Assembly: GCF_015471405.1 (NCBI RefSeq)
Contig: NZ_BLVZ01000013.1
Coordinates: forward strand, 62,001-126,000
Length of the DNA: 64,000 nt
Source of the DNA: Pseudomonas cichorii
Lineage (GTDB): Bacteria; Pseudomonadota; Gammaproteobacteria; Pseudomonadales; Pseudomonadaceae
Reading direction: 5' to 3'
A program made the position numbers and the translations under genes. Below, piece by piece: positions 10,833-19,952 of this stretch. Numbering within the stretch: position 1 is the first letter of the stretch; every line of letters starts with the position of its first letter. The notes below the pieces were generated by a model, which did no database searches, was not told where the DNA came from, and saw only the letters and a list, made by a program, of their open reading frames with translations.

Positions 10833-12014
10833 TTAATAGAAAGCCTGAATACCGGTTTGCGCACGCCCCAGAATCAACGCATGCACATCATGCGTACCTT
10901 CATAGGTATTCACGACTTCCAGGTTGACCAGATGGCGAGCAATACCAAACTCGTCCGAGATGCCATTGCCGCCCAGCATGTCGCGAGCCATCCGGGCGAT
11001 ATCCAGCGACTTGCCGCATGAGTTGCGCTTCATGATCGAGGTGATTTCCACCGCCGCGATACCTTCATCCTTCATGCGCCCCAGTCGCAGGCATCCCTGC
11101 AAGGCCAGGGTGATTTCGGTCTGCATGTCAGCGAGTTTCTTCTGGATCAACTGATTGGCAGCCAGAGGACGCCCGAACTGCTTGCGATCCAGCGTGTATT
11201 GCCGAGCGGTGTGCCAGCAGAACTCTGCCGCTCCCAAGGCACCCCAGGAGATTCCGTAACGGGCCGAATTCAGGCAGGTAAAAGGGCCTTTGAGACCACG
11301 CACATCCGGGAAGATGTTTTCCTCAGGCACAAAAACGTTATCCATCACGATTTCGCCGGTGATGGATGCACGCAACCCCACCTTGCCGTGAATCGCCGGA
11401 GCACTCAGCCCGGCCCAGCCCTTCTCCAGTACGAAACCGCGAATGTCGCCCTCATCATCCTTGCCCCAGACCACGAACACATCCGCGATCGGGCTATTGG
11501 TGATCCACATTTTATTGCCGGTCAGCCGATACCCGCCGTCGACCTTGCGGGCTCGGGTCATCATCGCGCCCGGATCAGAGCCGTGGTCAGGCTCGGTGAG
11601 GCCGAAACAGCCTATCCATTCGCCGGACGCCAGTTTTGGCAGGTATTTCTGTTTCTGGGCCTGGGTACCGAACTCGTTGATCGGCACCATCACCAGAGAA
11701 GACTGGACGCTCATCATCGAGCGATAGCCTGAATCGACACGCTCCACTTCCCGCGCAATCAATCCGTAGCTCACATAATTCAAGCCACTGCCGCCGAACT
11801 CTTCCGGGATGGTCGCCCCCAAAAGCCCTACTTCGCCCATTTCACGAAAAATCGCGATATCGGTCTGCTCATGACGGAAGGCTTCAAGGACCCGAGGAGC
11901 CAGCTTGCTTTGGGCGAACTGTTCAGCACTGCGCATAACCATGCGCTCTTCTTCTGTGAGCTGTTGATCCAGTAGCAGTGGATCGATCCAGTTGAAGCTT
12001 GCTTTACCACCCAT
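10833..12014 (-). CDS. gcdH: Glutaryl-CoA dehydrogenase
   Basis: 393 residues, an acyl-CoA dehydrogenase that oxidises and decarboxylates glutaryl-CoA to crotonyl-CoA using FAD. Visible markers are CFGLTEPDHGSDP in the FAD/substrate region, the arginine-rich central helices, and the C-terminal NTYEGTHDVH that contains the catalytic-base glutamate typical of GCDH. It is first in the gcdH-gcdG transcript and divergent from a LysR gene 157 bases away, the usual Pseudomonas glutarate arrangement. Confidence 0.96.
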   Translation of the reverse strand: MGGKASFNWIDPLLLDQQLTEEERMVMRSAEQFAQSKLAPRVLEAFRHEQTDIAIFREMGEVGLLGATIPEEFGGSGLNYVSYGLIAREVERVDSGYRSMMSVQSSLVMVPINEFGTQAQKQKYLPKLASGEWIGCFGLTEPDHGSDPGAMMTRARKVDGGYRLTGNKMWITNSPIADVFVVWGKDDEGDIRGFVLEKGWAGLSAPAIHGKVGLRASITGEIVMDNVFVPEENIFPDVRGLKGPFTCLNSARYGISWGALGAAEFCWHTARQYTLDRKQFGRPLAANQLIQKKLADMQTEITLALQGCLRLGRMKDEGIAAVEITSIMKRNSCGKSLDIARMARDMLGGNGISDEFGIARHLVNLEVVNTYEGTHDVHALILGRAQTGIQAFY

Positions 12015-12170
12015 GACTCACTCCTCGCATTGTTCGCAAATGTTGTGGAGTGATCCTAGCCCCGCTTTCAGAGAGCGACAAACGACGATTACTCAAGGTC
12101 TTGTGCTAATTTATCACTCCGTAACCCACAAAACAGCAATAGCTCCCAACAATGAGTGAGGCCAACGTAC

Positions 12171-13079
12171 ATGCGGCGAAAAATCCCCAGCACAGCCGCA
12201 CTCGTCAGTTTCGAGTCTGCGGCTCGTCACGAGAGCTTTACCAAGGCGGCAAATGAACTTTCCCTGACCCAAAGCGCCATCTGCCGTCAGATCGGCAGCC
12301 TGGAAGAGTTCTTGGGGGTAGAACTGTTCCGACGCTCCAAGCGCGGCGTGAAGCTGACAGAAGCCGGCCTTTCCTACAGCCGTCGCGTTGCCGCACAACT
12401 GGATGCCGTTGAACGCGACACACTTTCGATCATGGGCCAGCAAGGGGCCAATGTGATTGAGCTGGCGGTCGTGCCCACCTTCGGCACGCAATGGCTGCTG
12501 CCACGGCTCAAGGATTTCCAGCAACACCACCCGCAAGTCACGGTCAACCTTACCAACCGCACTCGCCCCTTCCTGTTTGCCGACACCGATTTCGACGCCG
12601 CGATCTACTTCGGCGATGCCGACTGGCCAGGCACCGAGGCTTATCGCCTGATGGGCGAGAACCCCATGCCGGTATGCAGCCCGGCACTCATGCAAGGCCG
12701 CGATAGCCTGGATGCCCGGCACATAGCCGAGATGCCACTGCTGCAACAGACCACACGCCCTTACGCCTGGCGACAGTGGTTCAACGCGCAGAACATGAAT
12801 ATCGCACGTGACATGACGGGCCCTCGGTACGAGCTATTCTCAATGCTCGCCCAGGCAGCCATGCATGAGATGGGGATAGCCCTGATTCCGCCCTTCCTGA
12901 TCCAGCGCGAGTTACAGGAAAAACGGCTGGTCATTGCCAATCCTCACGCACTGTCGAGTATCAAGGCTTATCACTTGATGATTCCGGAGCGAAAAGTCGA
13001 ATCAGCCTCTCTTCGAGCATTCAGAGACTGGCTGATCGCTCAAGCGGAAGGCTACAGGCTGCCGCCAGCAAGGGATTGA
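12171..13079 (+). CDS. gcdR: LysR-type regulator of the glutarate genes
   Basis: 302 residues from ATG 12171, with GAGG upstream; an in-frame GTG at 12156 is the alternative start. The N-terminal winged helix-turn-helix (about 5-65, with FTKAANELSLTQSAICRQI) is followed by a LysR effector-binding domain. It is divergent from gcdH, so it probably senses glutarate or a related acid and controls gcdHG from the shared 156-base region. It resembles the GcvA-like branch of LysR proteins. The gene symbol rests on its position. Confidence 0.85.
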   Translation: MRRKIPSTAALVSFESAARHESFTKAANELSLTQSAICRQIGSLEEFLGVELFRRSKRGVKLTEAGLSYSRRVAAQLDAVERDTLSIMGQQGANVIELAVVPTFGTQWLLPRLKDFQQHHPQVTVNLTNRTRPFLFADTDFDAAIYFGDADWPGTEAYRLMGENPMPVCSPALMQGRDSLDARHIAEMPLLQQTTRPYAWRQWFNAQNMNIARDMTGPRYELFSMLAQAAMHEMGIALIPPFLIQRELQEKRLVIANPHALSSIKAYHLMIPERKVESASLRAFRDWLIAQAEGYRLPPARD

Positions 13080-13512
13080 GCCCCGAAAGCAGAAAAGTAG
13101 TGGTTATCTAAAAACACCTACAAACATAAGGTTTTGTCGCATAAAGACAACCTTACTTCATGGTGGGAAAATCACACAAAGCTCTTTATTTACGTGCCCT
13201 TTAGCTGTTTTTGAAGAATGAGGGCGCAATGCCTGAAAAAATCCTCTTTTCCACATTTTTCAGATGGAATCTCATAAAAGCCTTATAGATAAAGGCTTTC
13301 AGCCATTAATTGCGACAATAGGTCACAGGATGACTTGTAGTTAATTTATAGTCTCGTTACAGAATGTGTTGAAGCGTCCAGACTTCAATTGCAGAATGCT
13401 CCGCCCCCTGGCTTTCAAGGCCCGGGGACATGCTGATCGGCCACCCCAGACGCACCAGCCGTAGTGCGCTGGCCTATTTATGAAGATAAAGAGATCACGC
13501 AGGAGATTTGAC
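13080..13512. other. Gene-free AT-rich region before pntAA
   Basis: 433 bases with no convincing gene. An imperfect hairpin (arms about 13128-13138 and 13146-13154) may end gcdR transcription. A perfect 8-base inverted repeat AAAGCCTT/AAGGCTTT lies at 13277-13299. The AT-rich stretch around 13300-13370 probably holds the pnt promoter, but I cannot name a clear pair of boxes. Confidence 0.5.
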
Positions 13513-14634
13513 GTGCACATTGGTGTTCCTCTTGAAACCCAAACGGGTGAAACACGGGTTGCTGCCACCCCGGAAACCATCAAAAAGCTGATCAGCCAAG
13601 GCCATAGAATCACTGTGCAAAGCGGAGCAGGCATTCATGCCAGCGTGCCGGACAGTGCCTATGAAGCCGCAGGCGCCACCATTGGTGGAGCAGGCGAAGC
13701 CTTCGCAGGTGAGCTGATCCTCAAAGTCACAGCCCCCAACGATAGCGAGCTGGCTCTGATAAAGAGCGGCACGATAGTCATCGGGATGCTTAACCCGTTC
13801 AACAACGAGACCATCGCCAGACTGGCCGAACGCGGCATCACCGCTTTCGCCCTCGAAGCGGCACCGCGCACCTCCCGCGCCCAAAGCCTCGACGTGCTGT
13901 CTTCTCAAGCCAACATTGCAGGTTACAAGTCCGTACTGCTGGCAGCTCATCACTACCCTCGCTTCATGCCAATGCTGATGACCGCTGCCGGCACAGTAAA
14001 AGCGGCTCGGGTTCTGGTGCTAGGAGCAGGCGTTGCAGGGCTGCAGGCCATTGCTACAGCCAAGCGACTGGGCGCGGTAGTAGAAGCCTCTGACGTGCGA
14101 CCTGCCGTCAAAGAGCAGATCGAGTCTCTGGGCGCCAAGTTCATCGATGTCCCGTACGAAACCGATGAAGAGCGCGAGTGCGCCGAAGGGGTTGGCGGTT
14201 ACGCACGGCCAATGCCTGCGAGCTGGATGCAGCGTCAGGCTGTCGCCGTTCATGAGCGCGCCAAGCTGTCGGACATTGTGATCACGACCGCATTGATTCC
14301 CGGCCGCAAGGCACCGGTACTGCTCAGCGCCGAAACCGTGGCGCAGATGAAACCCGGCTCGGTGGTCATCGATCTGGCAGCGGCACAAGGCGGCAACTGC
14401 CCACTGACAGTGGCCGATCAAGTGGTGGTCGAGCATGGCGTGACCATCGTCGGGCACACCAACCTGCCCGCGCTGGTCGCAGCGGACGCTTCGGCGCTTT
14501 ACGCCCGTAACCTGCTGGACTTCATGAAGCTGCTGTTCGACAAGGACGGCCAGTTGCAGATCAATCTCGAAGACGACATCGTCGCCGCGTGCCTGATGTG
14601 CCGCGACGGCCAAGTCATTCGCAAGAACGGCTGA
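13513..14634 (+). CDS. pntAA: NAD(P) transhydrogenase alpha subunit, soluble part
   Basis: 373 residues from GTG 13513, which has AGGAGA 6-7 bases upstream; the longer in-frame ATG at 13480 lacks a good site. This is domain I of proton-translocating transhydrogenase, which binds NAD(H). It shows the alanine dehydrogenase/PNT N-terminal start GVPLETQTGETRVAATPETI and a Rossmann loop VLVLGAGVAGLQAIATAKRLGA around residue 170. In pseudomonads PntA is split, and this is the soluble half. It forms an operon with pntAB (10 bases later) and pntB. Confidence 0.97.
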   Translation: MHIGVPLETQTGETRVAATPETIKKLISQGHRITVQSGAGIHASVPDSAYEAAGATIGGAGEAFAGELILKVTAPNDSELALIKSGTIVIGMLNPFNNETIARLAERGITAFALEAAPRTSRAQSLDVLSSQANIAGYKSVLLAAHHYPRFMPMLMTAAGTVKAARVLVLGAGVAGLQAIATAKRLGAVVEASDVRPAVKEQIESLGAKFIDVPYETDEERECAEGVGGYARPMPASWMQRQAVAVHERAKLSDIVITTALIPGRKAPVLLSAETVAQMKPGSVVIDLAAAQGGNCPLTVADQVVVEHGVTIVGHTNLPALVAADASALYARNLLDFMKLLFDKDGQLQINLEDDIVAACLMCRDGQVIRKNG

Positions 14635-14644
14635 GGACAAGACA

Positions 14645-14965
14645 ATGGAAGAGTTGATCTCCCCTGGTATCTATAACCTGATCATTTTTGTACTGGCGAT
14701 CTATGTCGGTTACCACGTGGTCTGGAACGTGACACCTGCCCTGCATACGCCGCTGATGGCCGTGACCAACGCCATCTCCGCCATTGTGATCGTCGGCGCC
14801 ATGCTCGCCGCAGCCCTGACGGTCACGCCTCTGGGCAAGATCATGGGCACGCTTGCCGTGGCTCTGGCTGCCGTGAATGTGTTCGGTGGTTTTCTCGTCA
14901 CCCGGCGCATGCTGGAAATGTTCAAGAAGAAAGCACCCAAGGCAAAAGATGAGGTGCAGAAGTAA
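14645..14965 (+). CDS. pntAB: NAD(P) transhydrogenase alpha subunit, membrane part
   Basis: 106 residues with three to four membrane helices and a short basic tail. This is the membrane half of the alpha subunit and contributes to proton translocation. It lies 10 bases after pntAA and its TAA stop shares a base with the pntB ATG at 14965, implying translational coupling. Size and order match the three-gene pnt operon of other Pseudomonas. Confidence 0.96.
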   Translation: MEELISPGIYNLIIFVLAIYVGYHVVWNVTPALHTPLMAVTNAISAIVIVGAMLAAALTVTPLGKIMGTLAVALAAVNVFGGFLVTRRMLEMFKKKAPKAKDEVQK

Positions 14966-16419
14966 TGAGCATGAATCTGGTCACCCTGCTTTATCTGATC
15001 GCTTCGATCTGCTTCATCCAGGCCCTTAAAGGGCTGTCACACCCCACCACTTCCCGTCGCGGCAACCTGTTCGGCATGCTGGGCATGGGCCTGGCGGTGA
15101 TTACCACCGTGGGCCTGGTCTTCAAGCTGGCTGCGCTTTCGACCGTCGAAGGCACCAGCGCGGGGATTGGCTATATCGTTGTCGGCCTGCTGGTCGGTGG
15201 CACGGCGGGGTCGATCATGGCCAAGCGTGTCGAGATGACCAAAATGCCGGAGCTGGTCGCCTTCATGCATAGCATGATCGGTCTTGCAGCGGTGTTCATT
15301 GCGATTGCCGCCGTTGTGGAGCCACAGTCTCTGGGCATCGTACGCAATCTGGGCGACGCGATACCGGCAGGCAACCGTCTGGAACTGTTCCTGGGCGCAG
15401 CCATTGGTGCAGTCACTTTCTCCGGCTCGGTGATCGCCTTCGGCAAGCTGTCAGGCAAGTACAAATTCCGTCTGTTCCAGGGCGCACCCGTACAGTTTGC
15501 CGGACAGCACAAGCTGAACCTGATTCTCGGGCTGGCCACGCTGTTCTTTGGCCTGACGTTCATGTTCACCGGCAACCTGACAGCCTTCGCAATCATGCTG
15601 GCCCTGGCCTTCGTGATCGGCGTGCTGTTGATCATCCCGATTGGCGGCGCAGACATGCCGGTGGTCGTATCGATGCTCAACAGTTATTCGGGCTGGGCGG
15701 CAGCAGGTATCGGCTTCTCGCTGAACAACTCGATGCTGATCATTGCCGGCTCGCTGGTGGGTTCTTCGGGCGCGATTCTGTCCTACATCATGTGCAAGGC
15801 CATGAACCGCTCGTTCTTCAACGTGATCGGCGGCGGTTTCGGCGGCGCAACAGAAGCAGGCGGCCCGACAGGTGCCAAGGAAGCACGCCCGGTCAAATCC
15901 GGCTCGGCAGACGATGCCACCTTCCTGCTGACCAACGCCGACACCGTGATCATTGTTCCAGGCTATGGCCTGGCGGTAGCACGGGCACAGCATGCGCTGA
16001 AGGAGCTGACTGAAAAGCTGATCCATCACGGCGTCACCGTGAAGTACGCCATCCACCCGGTTGCCGGACGGATGCCGGGACACATGAACGTGCTGCTGGC
16101 CGAGGCAGAAGTGCCTTATGACCAAGTGTTCGAGATGGAAGACATCAACTCCGAGTTCGGGCAGGCCGATGTGGTGCTGGTACTGGGCGCCAACGACGTG
16201 GTCAACCCGGCAGCCCGCAACGACCCCAAATCGCCGATTGCCGGGATGCCGATTCTCGAAGCCTTCAAGGCCAAGACGATCATCGTCAACAAGCGCTCAA
16301 TGGCCAGCGGCTATGCCGGTCTGGACAACGAACTCTTCTATATGGATAAAACCATGATGGTGTTCGGAGATGCCAAAAAGGTGATCGAGGACATGGTTAA
16401 GGCTGTGGAAAACGCTTAG
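14965..16419 (+). CDS. pntB: NAD(P) transhydrogenase beta subunit
   Basis: 484 residues. About eight membrane helices (1-265) are followed by the NADP(H)-binding domain III, which carries VIIVPGYGLAVARAQHAL, GRMPGHMNVLLAEA and the VLGANDVVNPAA loop near 390-410. With PntAA/PntAB it uses the proton gradient to reduce NADP+ with NADH. It overlaps pntAB by one base and is followed by a strong terminator, closing the operon. Confidence 0.97.
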   Translation: MSMNLVTLLYLIASICFIQALKGLSHPTTSRRGNLFGMLGMGLAVITTVGLVFKLAALSTVEGTSAGIGYIVVGLLVGGTAGSIMAKRVEMTKMPELVAFMHSMIGLAAVFIAIAAVVEPQSLGIVRNLGDAIPAGNRLELFLGAAIGAVTFSGSVIAFGKLSGKYKFRLFQGAPVQFAGQHKLNLILGLATLFFGLTFMFTGNLTAFAIMLALAFVIGVLLIIPIGGADMPVVVSMLNSYSGWAAAGIGFSLNNSMLIIAGSLVGSSGAILSYIMCKAMNRSFFNVIGGGFGGATEAGGPTGAKEARPVKSGSADDATFLLTNADTVIIVPGYGLAVARAQHALKELTEKLIHHGVTVKYAIHPVAGRMPGHMNVLLAEAEVPYDQVFEMEDINSEFGQADVVLVLGANDVVNPAARNDPKSPIAGMPILEAFKAKTIIVNKRSMASGYAGLDNELFYMDKTMMVFGDAKKVIEDMVKAVENA

Positions 16420-16436
16420 CCTCAATTCGCTTCAGA

Positions 16437-16472
16437 AAAGCCCCAGTGCGTTCTGCGCCTGGGGCTTTTTTA
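16437..16472 (+). terminator. Intrinsic terminator of the pnt operon
   Basis: AGCCCCAG pairs with CTGGGGCT across a short loop and is followed by a run of six T, 18 bases after the pntB stop. Confidence 0.9.
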
Positions 16473-16600
16473 CATTCCGCGTAACAGTGTTTTGCCTTGA
16501 AAGGCCCTGATTAGAGCCCTCCAATGCGACCTTGGTCGCGGGACGAAAAAAACCTGAATCTCTAGACTTGACCCTCGCTTCCACCTTCGAGACAGAATCC

Positions 16601-18094
16601 ATGTACCGCGACCGTATCCGCTTGCCTTCTTTGATGAGCAAGGTAATGAGTGCAGCAGATGCCGCTGCCTTGATTGAAGATGGCATGACCGTCGGCATGA
16701 GCGGCTTTACCCGCGCCGGTGAAGCCAAGGCCGTTCCCCATGCCTTGGCCGAGCGCGCCAGAGTGTCGCCCCTGAAGATCAGCCTCATGACCGGCGCCAG
16801 CCTGGGCAACGACCTGGACAAGCAACTGACCGAAGCCGGCGTGCTGTCGCGTCGCATGCCTTTCCAGGTCGACAATACGCTACGCAAGGCAATCAACGAC
16901 GGCACGGTCATGTTCATCGACCAGCATTTGTCCGATACAGTTGAACAGTTGCGCAACCGCCAGATCAAGGCGGTCGATCTGGCGGTCATCGAATGCGTGG
17001 CAATCACCGAAGAAGGCCACCTGGTGCTCAGCACCTCCGTCGGCAACTCGGCCAGCTTCGCAATCCTTGCCAAACAGGTCATCGTGGAGATCAACCTGTC
17101 CCAGCCGCTGGAGCTGGAGGGCCTGCACGATATCTATATTCCCAGCTACCGGCCGACCCGCCTGCCCATCCCCGTTCTGGAGGCCGATTCGCGCATCGGC
17201 AGCGGCGCCGTCAAGATCGACCCGGCGAAGATCGTCGGCATTGTCATCAGCGATCAGGCCGACTCGCCTTCTACAGTCCTGCCACCGGATACCGAAACCC
17301 AGGCCATCGCCAACCATCTGGTGGAATTCTTCAAGAAAGAAGTACGCGAAGAACGGCTGACCAACCAGCTAATGCCCTTGCAGGCCGGGATCGGCACCAT
17401 CGCCAATGCCGTGATGCATGGCCTGCTGGACTCGCCGTTCCATGACATGACCATGTATTCCGAAGTGCTGCAGGACTCGACTTTCGACTTGTTCGATGCA
17501 GGCAAACTTAGCTTCGCATCAGGCAGCTCCATGACCCTGTCGGCCGCCAAGCACGAACAGGTGTTCTCGGACTTCAACCGCTACAAGTCACGGCTGGTGC
17601 TACGTCCGCAAGAGATTTCCAACCACCCTGAAGTCATCCGCCGCCTGGGCATCATTGGCATCAACACCGCACTGGAATTCGACCTGTACGGCAACGTGAA
17701 TTCGACCCACGTGTGCGGCACCCGAATGATGAACGGCATCGGCGGCTCCGGCGACTTCTCGCGCAATGCCCACCTGGCCATCTTCGTCACCAAATCCATC
17801 GCCAAGGGCGGTTCGATTTCCAGCGTGGTGCCCATGGTGAGCCATGTCGACCATACCGAGCATGACGTGGACATCCTCGTCACCGAGCAAGGCCTGGCCG
17901 ATCTGCGCGGCCTGGCACCTCGCGAGCGCGCACGGGTCATCATCGACAACTGTGTGCATCCAGACTATCGCGAGGCTCTGAATGAATACTTTGCAGCAGC
18001 CTGCGCCGTCGGAGGACATACCCCTCATATCCTGCGCGAAGCACTGAGTTGGCACATCAACCTTGAAGAAACCGGCCGCATGCTGCCGGCCTGA
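16601..18094 (+). CDS. Acetyl-CoA hydrolase/transferase family, probable succinyl-CoA:acetate CoA-transferase
   Basis: 497 residues from ATG 16601 (MYRDRIRLPSL, the usual family start); an in-frame ATG at 16532 would add 23 residues that do not look conserved. Class I CoA-transferase fold in two halves, with the oxyanion-hole type loop GIGGSGDFSRNAHLA near residue 380-395 and the closing segment VTEQGLADLRGL. Enzymes of this family move CoA between succinate and acetate and so help use or release acetate. Earlier annotations call it acetyl-CoA hydrolase. It is monocistronic, between two hairpins. Confidence 0.9.
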   Translation: MYRDRIRLPSLMSKVMSAADAAALIEDGMTVGMSGFTRAGEAKAVPHALAERARVSPLKISLMTGASLGNDLDKQLTEAGVLSRRMPFQVDNTLRKAINDGTVMFIDQHLSDTVEQLRNRQIKAVDLAVIECVAITEEGHLVLSTSVGNSASFAILAKQVIVEINLSQPLELEGLHDIYIPSYRPTRLPIPVLEADSRIGSGAVKIDPAKIVGIVISDQADSPSTVLPPDTETQAIANHLVEFFKKEVREERLTNQLMPLQAGIGTIANAVMHGLLDSPFHDMTMYSEVLQDSTFDLFDAGKLSFASGSSMTLSAAKHEQVFSDFNRYKSRLVLRPQEISNHPEVIRRLGIIGINTALEFDLYGNVNSTHVCGTRMMNGIGGSGDFSRNAHLAIFVTKSIAKGGSISSVVPMVSHVDHTEHDVDILVTEQGLADLRGLAPRERARVIIDNCVHPDYREALNEYFAAACAVGGHTPHILREALSWHINLEETGRMLPA

Positions 18095-18414
18095 GGAACA
18101 CAGTTGGAAGTGAGCAAGAGATTTCTTTGCTCACTTTCCGGCGTCATTCGACAAGCCTGAAAGAAACTGTACTTCTGTACCGGTCAAAAACCGGCTCAAA
18201 ACACCCAATATCACCAAGACGGAACACAAAACGCACCAAATAAGTGCCAACCGGTACAGTTGCCCCATTTACGAACAAAACAGTGCCTATAAACAGTTAA
18301 CTGAACCATCACAATACAAATGAACTGTGTCTGTAGATACTGGCCGACTGAGAGGAAGATAGGCACCAGTCAAGTCATTCTCTAAACCCGCCACAAGCGG
18401 AAGGAAGTCACACC
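18095..18414. other. Regulatory region upstream of the DUF1127 gene
   Basis: 320 bases without a gene. A stem-loop with near-perfect arms GGAAGTGAGCAA/TTGCTCACTTTCC (about 18105-18140) follows the CoA-transferase stop and may act as its terminator. After it come TGTAC-containing operator candidates (18167-18184 and 18249-18261) and then an A-rich leader. Confidence 0.6.
18167..18261. promoter_or_regulatory. Candidate operator cluster: CTGTAC repeats in direct and inverted orientation
   Basis: CTGTACTT (18167-18174) is directly followed by CTGTACCGGT (18175-18184), and the inverted form ACCGGTACAGTT stands at 18250-18261. Repeated TGTAC half-sites of this kind are typical of GntR/MocR-type regulators. 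Position and symmetry support an operator; the regulator is unknown. Confidence 0.5.
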
Positions 18415-18630
18415 ATGGAACGTACAGTCAGTTCCGACCTGTTCAACGAAAGCACCGTAAACACTGCACAAGCTGCATGGCCTCTGCGCGTATTCGCCAA
18501 CCTGATGCTCTGGCAGCGTCGCCTCTCCAGCCGCCACCAACTGGCTCGTCTGGACGCACGTTTGCTGGCCGACGCAGGTATCAGCGAAGCACAGCGTTAC
18601 GAAGAGCTGAGCAAGCCGTTCTGGCGCTAA
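18415..18630 (+). CDS. DUF1127 small protein
   Basis: 71 residues. An unstructured N-terminal half is followed by the compact, Arg-rich DUF1127/YjiS-type helix pair ending LARLDARLLADAGISEAQRYEE. The family is widespread in proteobacteria; some members bind RNA or affect phosphate and carbon metabolism, but the role here is unknown. GGAAGGAAG lies before the ATG. It is transcribed alone between the operator cluster and a strong terminator, which suggests tight, high-level regulation. Confidence 0.88.
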   Translation: MERTVSSDLFNESTVNTAQAAWPLRVFANLMLWQRRLSSRHQLARLDARLLADAGISEAQRYEELSKPFWR

Positions 18631-18692
18631 CTCAAGCGCCCGCTGGTCCAGACCTCACCGGTCTCTCACCAGCACCCCGAATTGCTTAACAC

Positions 18693-18728
18693 AAGGCCCG
18701 TCTCAGGCAACTGAGACGGGCCTTGTCG
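18693..18728 (+). terminator. Intrinsic terminator after the DUF1127 gene
   Basis: Perfect 14-base arms AAGGCCCGTCTCAG and CTGAGACGGGCCTT with a 4-base loop. Only a weak T-rich tail follows (GTCGTTT). Confidence 0.85.
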
Positions 18729-18746
18729 TTTACGGGCTGAAATATC

Positions 18747-18792
18747 CTGAACAGGTACAGTTTTAAAAATCAAAACAAATACCTGTACAGTT
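18747..18792. promoter_or_regulatory. Candidate operator before the DUF2388 operon
   Basis: AGGTACAGTTTT (18753-18764) and ACCTGTACAGTT (18781-18792) repeat the GTACAGTT core seen upstream of the DUF1127 gene. They lie about 105-140 bases before the first DUF2388 gene. The shared motif suggests one regulator for both units; this is inference. Confidence 0.45.
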
Positions 18793-18896
18793 CCCACGCA
18801 GATCGCGATTCGCCCAACGGCCCGTACAGCACAATGACAAGCTCATTACCGCTGGGATAGGCTAATGCCCACTCCGTCACACTCTGGAACTCCACC

Positions 18897-19214
18897 ATGA
18901 CTCTGCTCCGTATCATTGCCGCTGCCGCACTGCTGACAGCGGCTGCCAGTGCAAACGCCACCAGCTTCATCGTCACGACTGATGCAGTCGTCGGCGCAGT
19001 CGCTGCATCCAGCGAGGCAACCTCCGATGCTTCTTCCTCTTTGAGAGACGACAAGATCGTGCGAGCAGCCCGTGACGAAGCCGCCAGCTTCGTGGCCAGC
19101 GAAGGCGACATCCGAGGTGCTCAACTTGAAGGCGCGTTCCAGCACATCCGTCAGCAATACCCGAACCTGGGTGCGACAGATACACAACTGGCCCAAGCCA
19201 TTCTGGCCATCTGA
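18897..19214 (+). CDS. DUF2388 periplasmic protein, copy 1
   Basis: 105 residues: signal peptide about 1-20 (ending ASA-NA), then a compact domain with the DUF2388 pattern IVTTDAVVGAV, SSLRDDKIVRAARDEAASFVASEGDIRGAQLE. Function is unknown; the family is largely restricted to Pseudomonas. It is the first of three tandem paralogues and probably starts an operon that ends with the DUF4105 gene at 21910. Gaps to the next copies are 75 and 36 bases. Confidence 0.88.
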   Translation: MTLLRIIAAAALLTAAASANATSFIVTTDAVVGAVAASSEATSDASSSLRDDKIVRAARDEAASFVASEGDIRGAQLEGAFQHIRQQYPNLGATDTQLAQAILAI

Positions 19215-19289
19215 ACCGAGGCCTCAGGGGTAGCTCTAAGCAGGGCATTGCGCTAGCCTTGGGCCTCGTTTTGCCAGTCATTGAAAGTT

Positions 19290-19595
19290 ATGCGTTTACT
19301 ACCTCTTCTGTTTGCTGCTCCAATCGCCAGCCTGATCTGGGTCTCCCAGGCTCAGGCCTTCGATACGACGACACAGAGCCTGGTCATTACCGGATACGTC
19401 ACCAGCCAGGTCACCACTGCTCCCTTTGACAGAAAACTGATAATGGCCGCTCAGGATGATGCGGCGGCGTTTGTGGCCACTGACGGCCAGATTCGCGGTG
19501 CGCGGCTGGAGTCGGCGTTGCGTACCCTGCGAAATACCCAGTCAAAACTTCATGCCAGCGACCTTGAACTGGCAGAAACAATCCTCGTCCAATAG
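19290..19595 (+). CDS. DUF2388 periplasmic protein, copy 2
   Basis: 101 residues from ATG 19290; an upstream TTG at 19281 is in frame but has no evident ribosome site. Signal peptide about 1-23 (SQAQA), then a diverged DUF2388 domain keeping DDAAAFVATDGQIRGARLE. This copy has lost the SIRD/SLRDDK segment in recognisable form, so it is the most diverged of the three. Role unknown. Confidence 0.85.
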   Translation: MRLLPLLFAAPIASLIWVSQAQAFDTTTQSLVITGYVTSQVTTAPFDRKLIMAAQDDAAAFVATDGQIRGARLESALRTLRNTQSKLHASDLELAETILVQ

Positions 19596-19631
19596 TCACT
19601 TTTGACCTCTTTGCGTAACTGGAGACGTTAC

Positions 19632-19952
19632 ATGCGTACCCCGCTGATTGCCGCCACCCTTGGCCTGCTAGTCATGGCAGACATTGCCCAGGCCCAGACT
19701 GTCGTGGCCACGAGCAATATCATCGTTCGCGCTTTCGGTCGTTCCATCGACTTTACCTCGGATACCACCACTTCGATCCGCGACTCCAAGGTCGTGATCC
19801 AGGCCAAAGACGATGCCGCCAGCTACGTAGCCAGCGACGGCGATATTCACGGCGCTCAACTCGATGCCGCTTTCGATACCCTGCGCACCCGCGTGCCTGA
19901 AGCGCGTGATGCCAGTGACCGGACACTGGCCGAAGCCATTCTTGCTCTGTGA
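19632..19952 (+). CDS. DUF2388 periplasmic protein, copy 3
   Basis: 106 residues from ATG 19632 with GGAGA 8 bases upstream. Signal peptide about 1-21 (ADIAQA), then TTSIRDSKVVIQAKDDAASYVASDGDIHGAQLD, closest to copy 1. The stop codon TGA (19950-19952) overlaps the GTG start of the next gene, so copy 3 and the DUF4105 protein are translationally coupled. That coupling is the best hint that the small proteins and the large envelope protein work together. Confidence 0.88.
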   Translation: MRTPLIAATLGLLVMADIAQAQTVVATSNIIVRAFGRSIDFTSDTTTSIRDSKVVIQAKDDAASYVASDGDIHGAQLDAAFDTLRTRVPEARDASDRTLAEAILAL

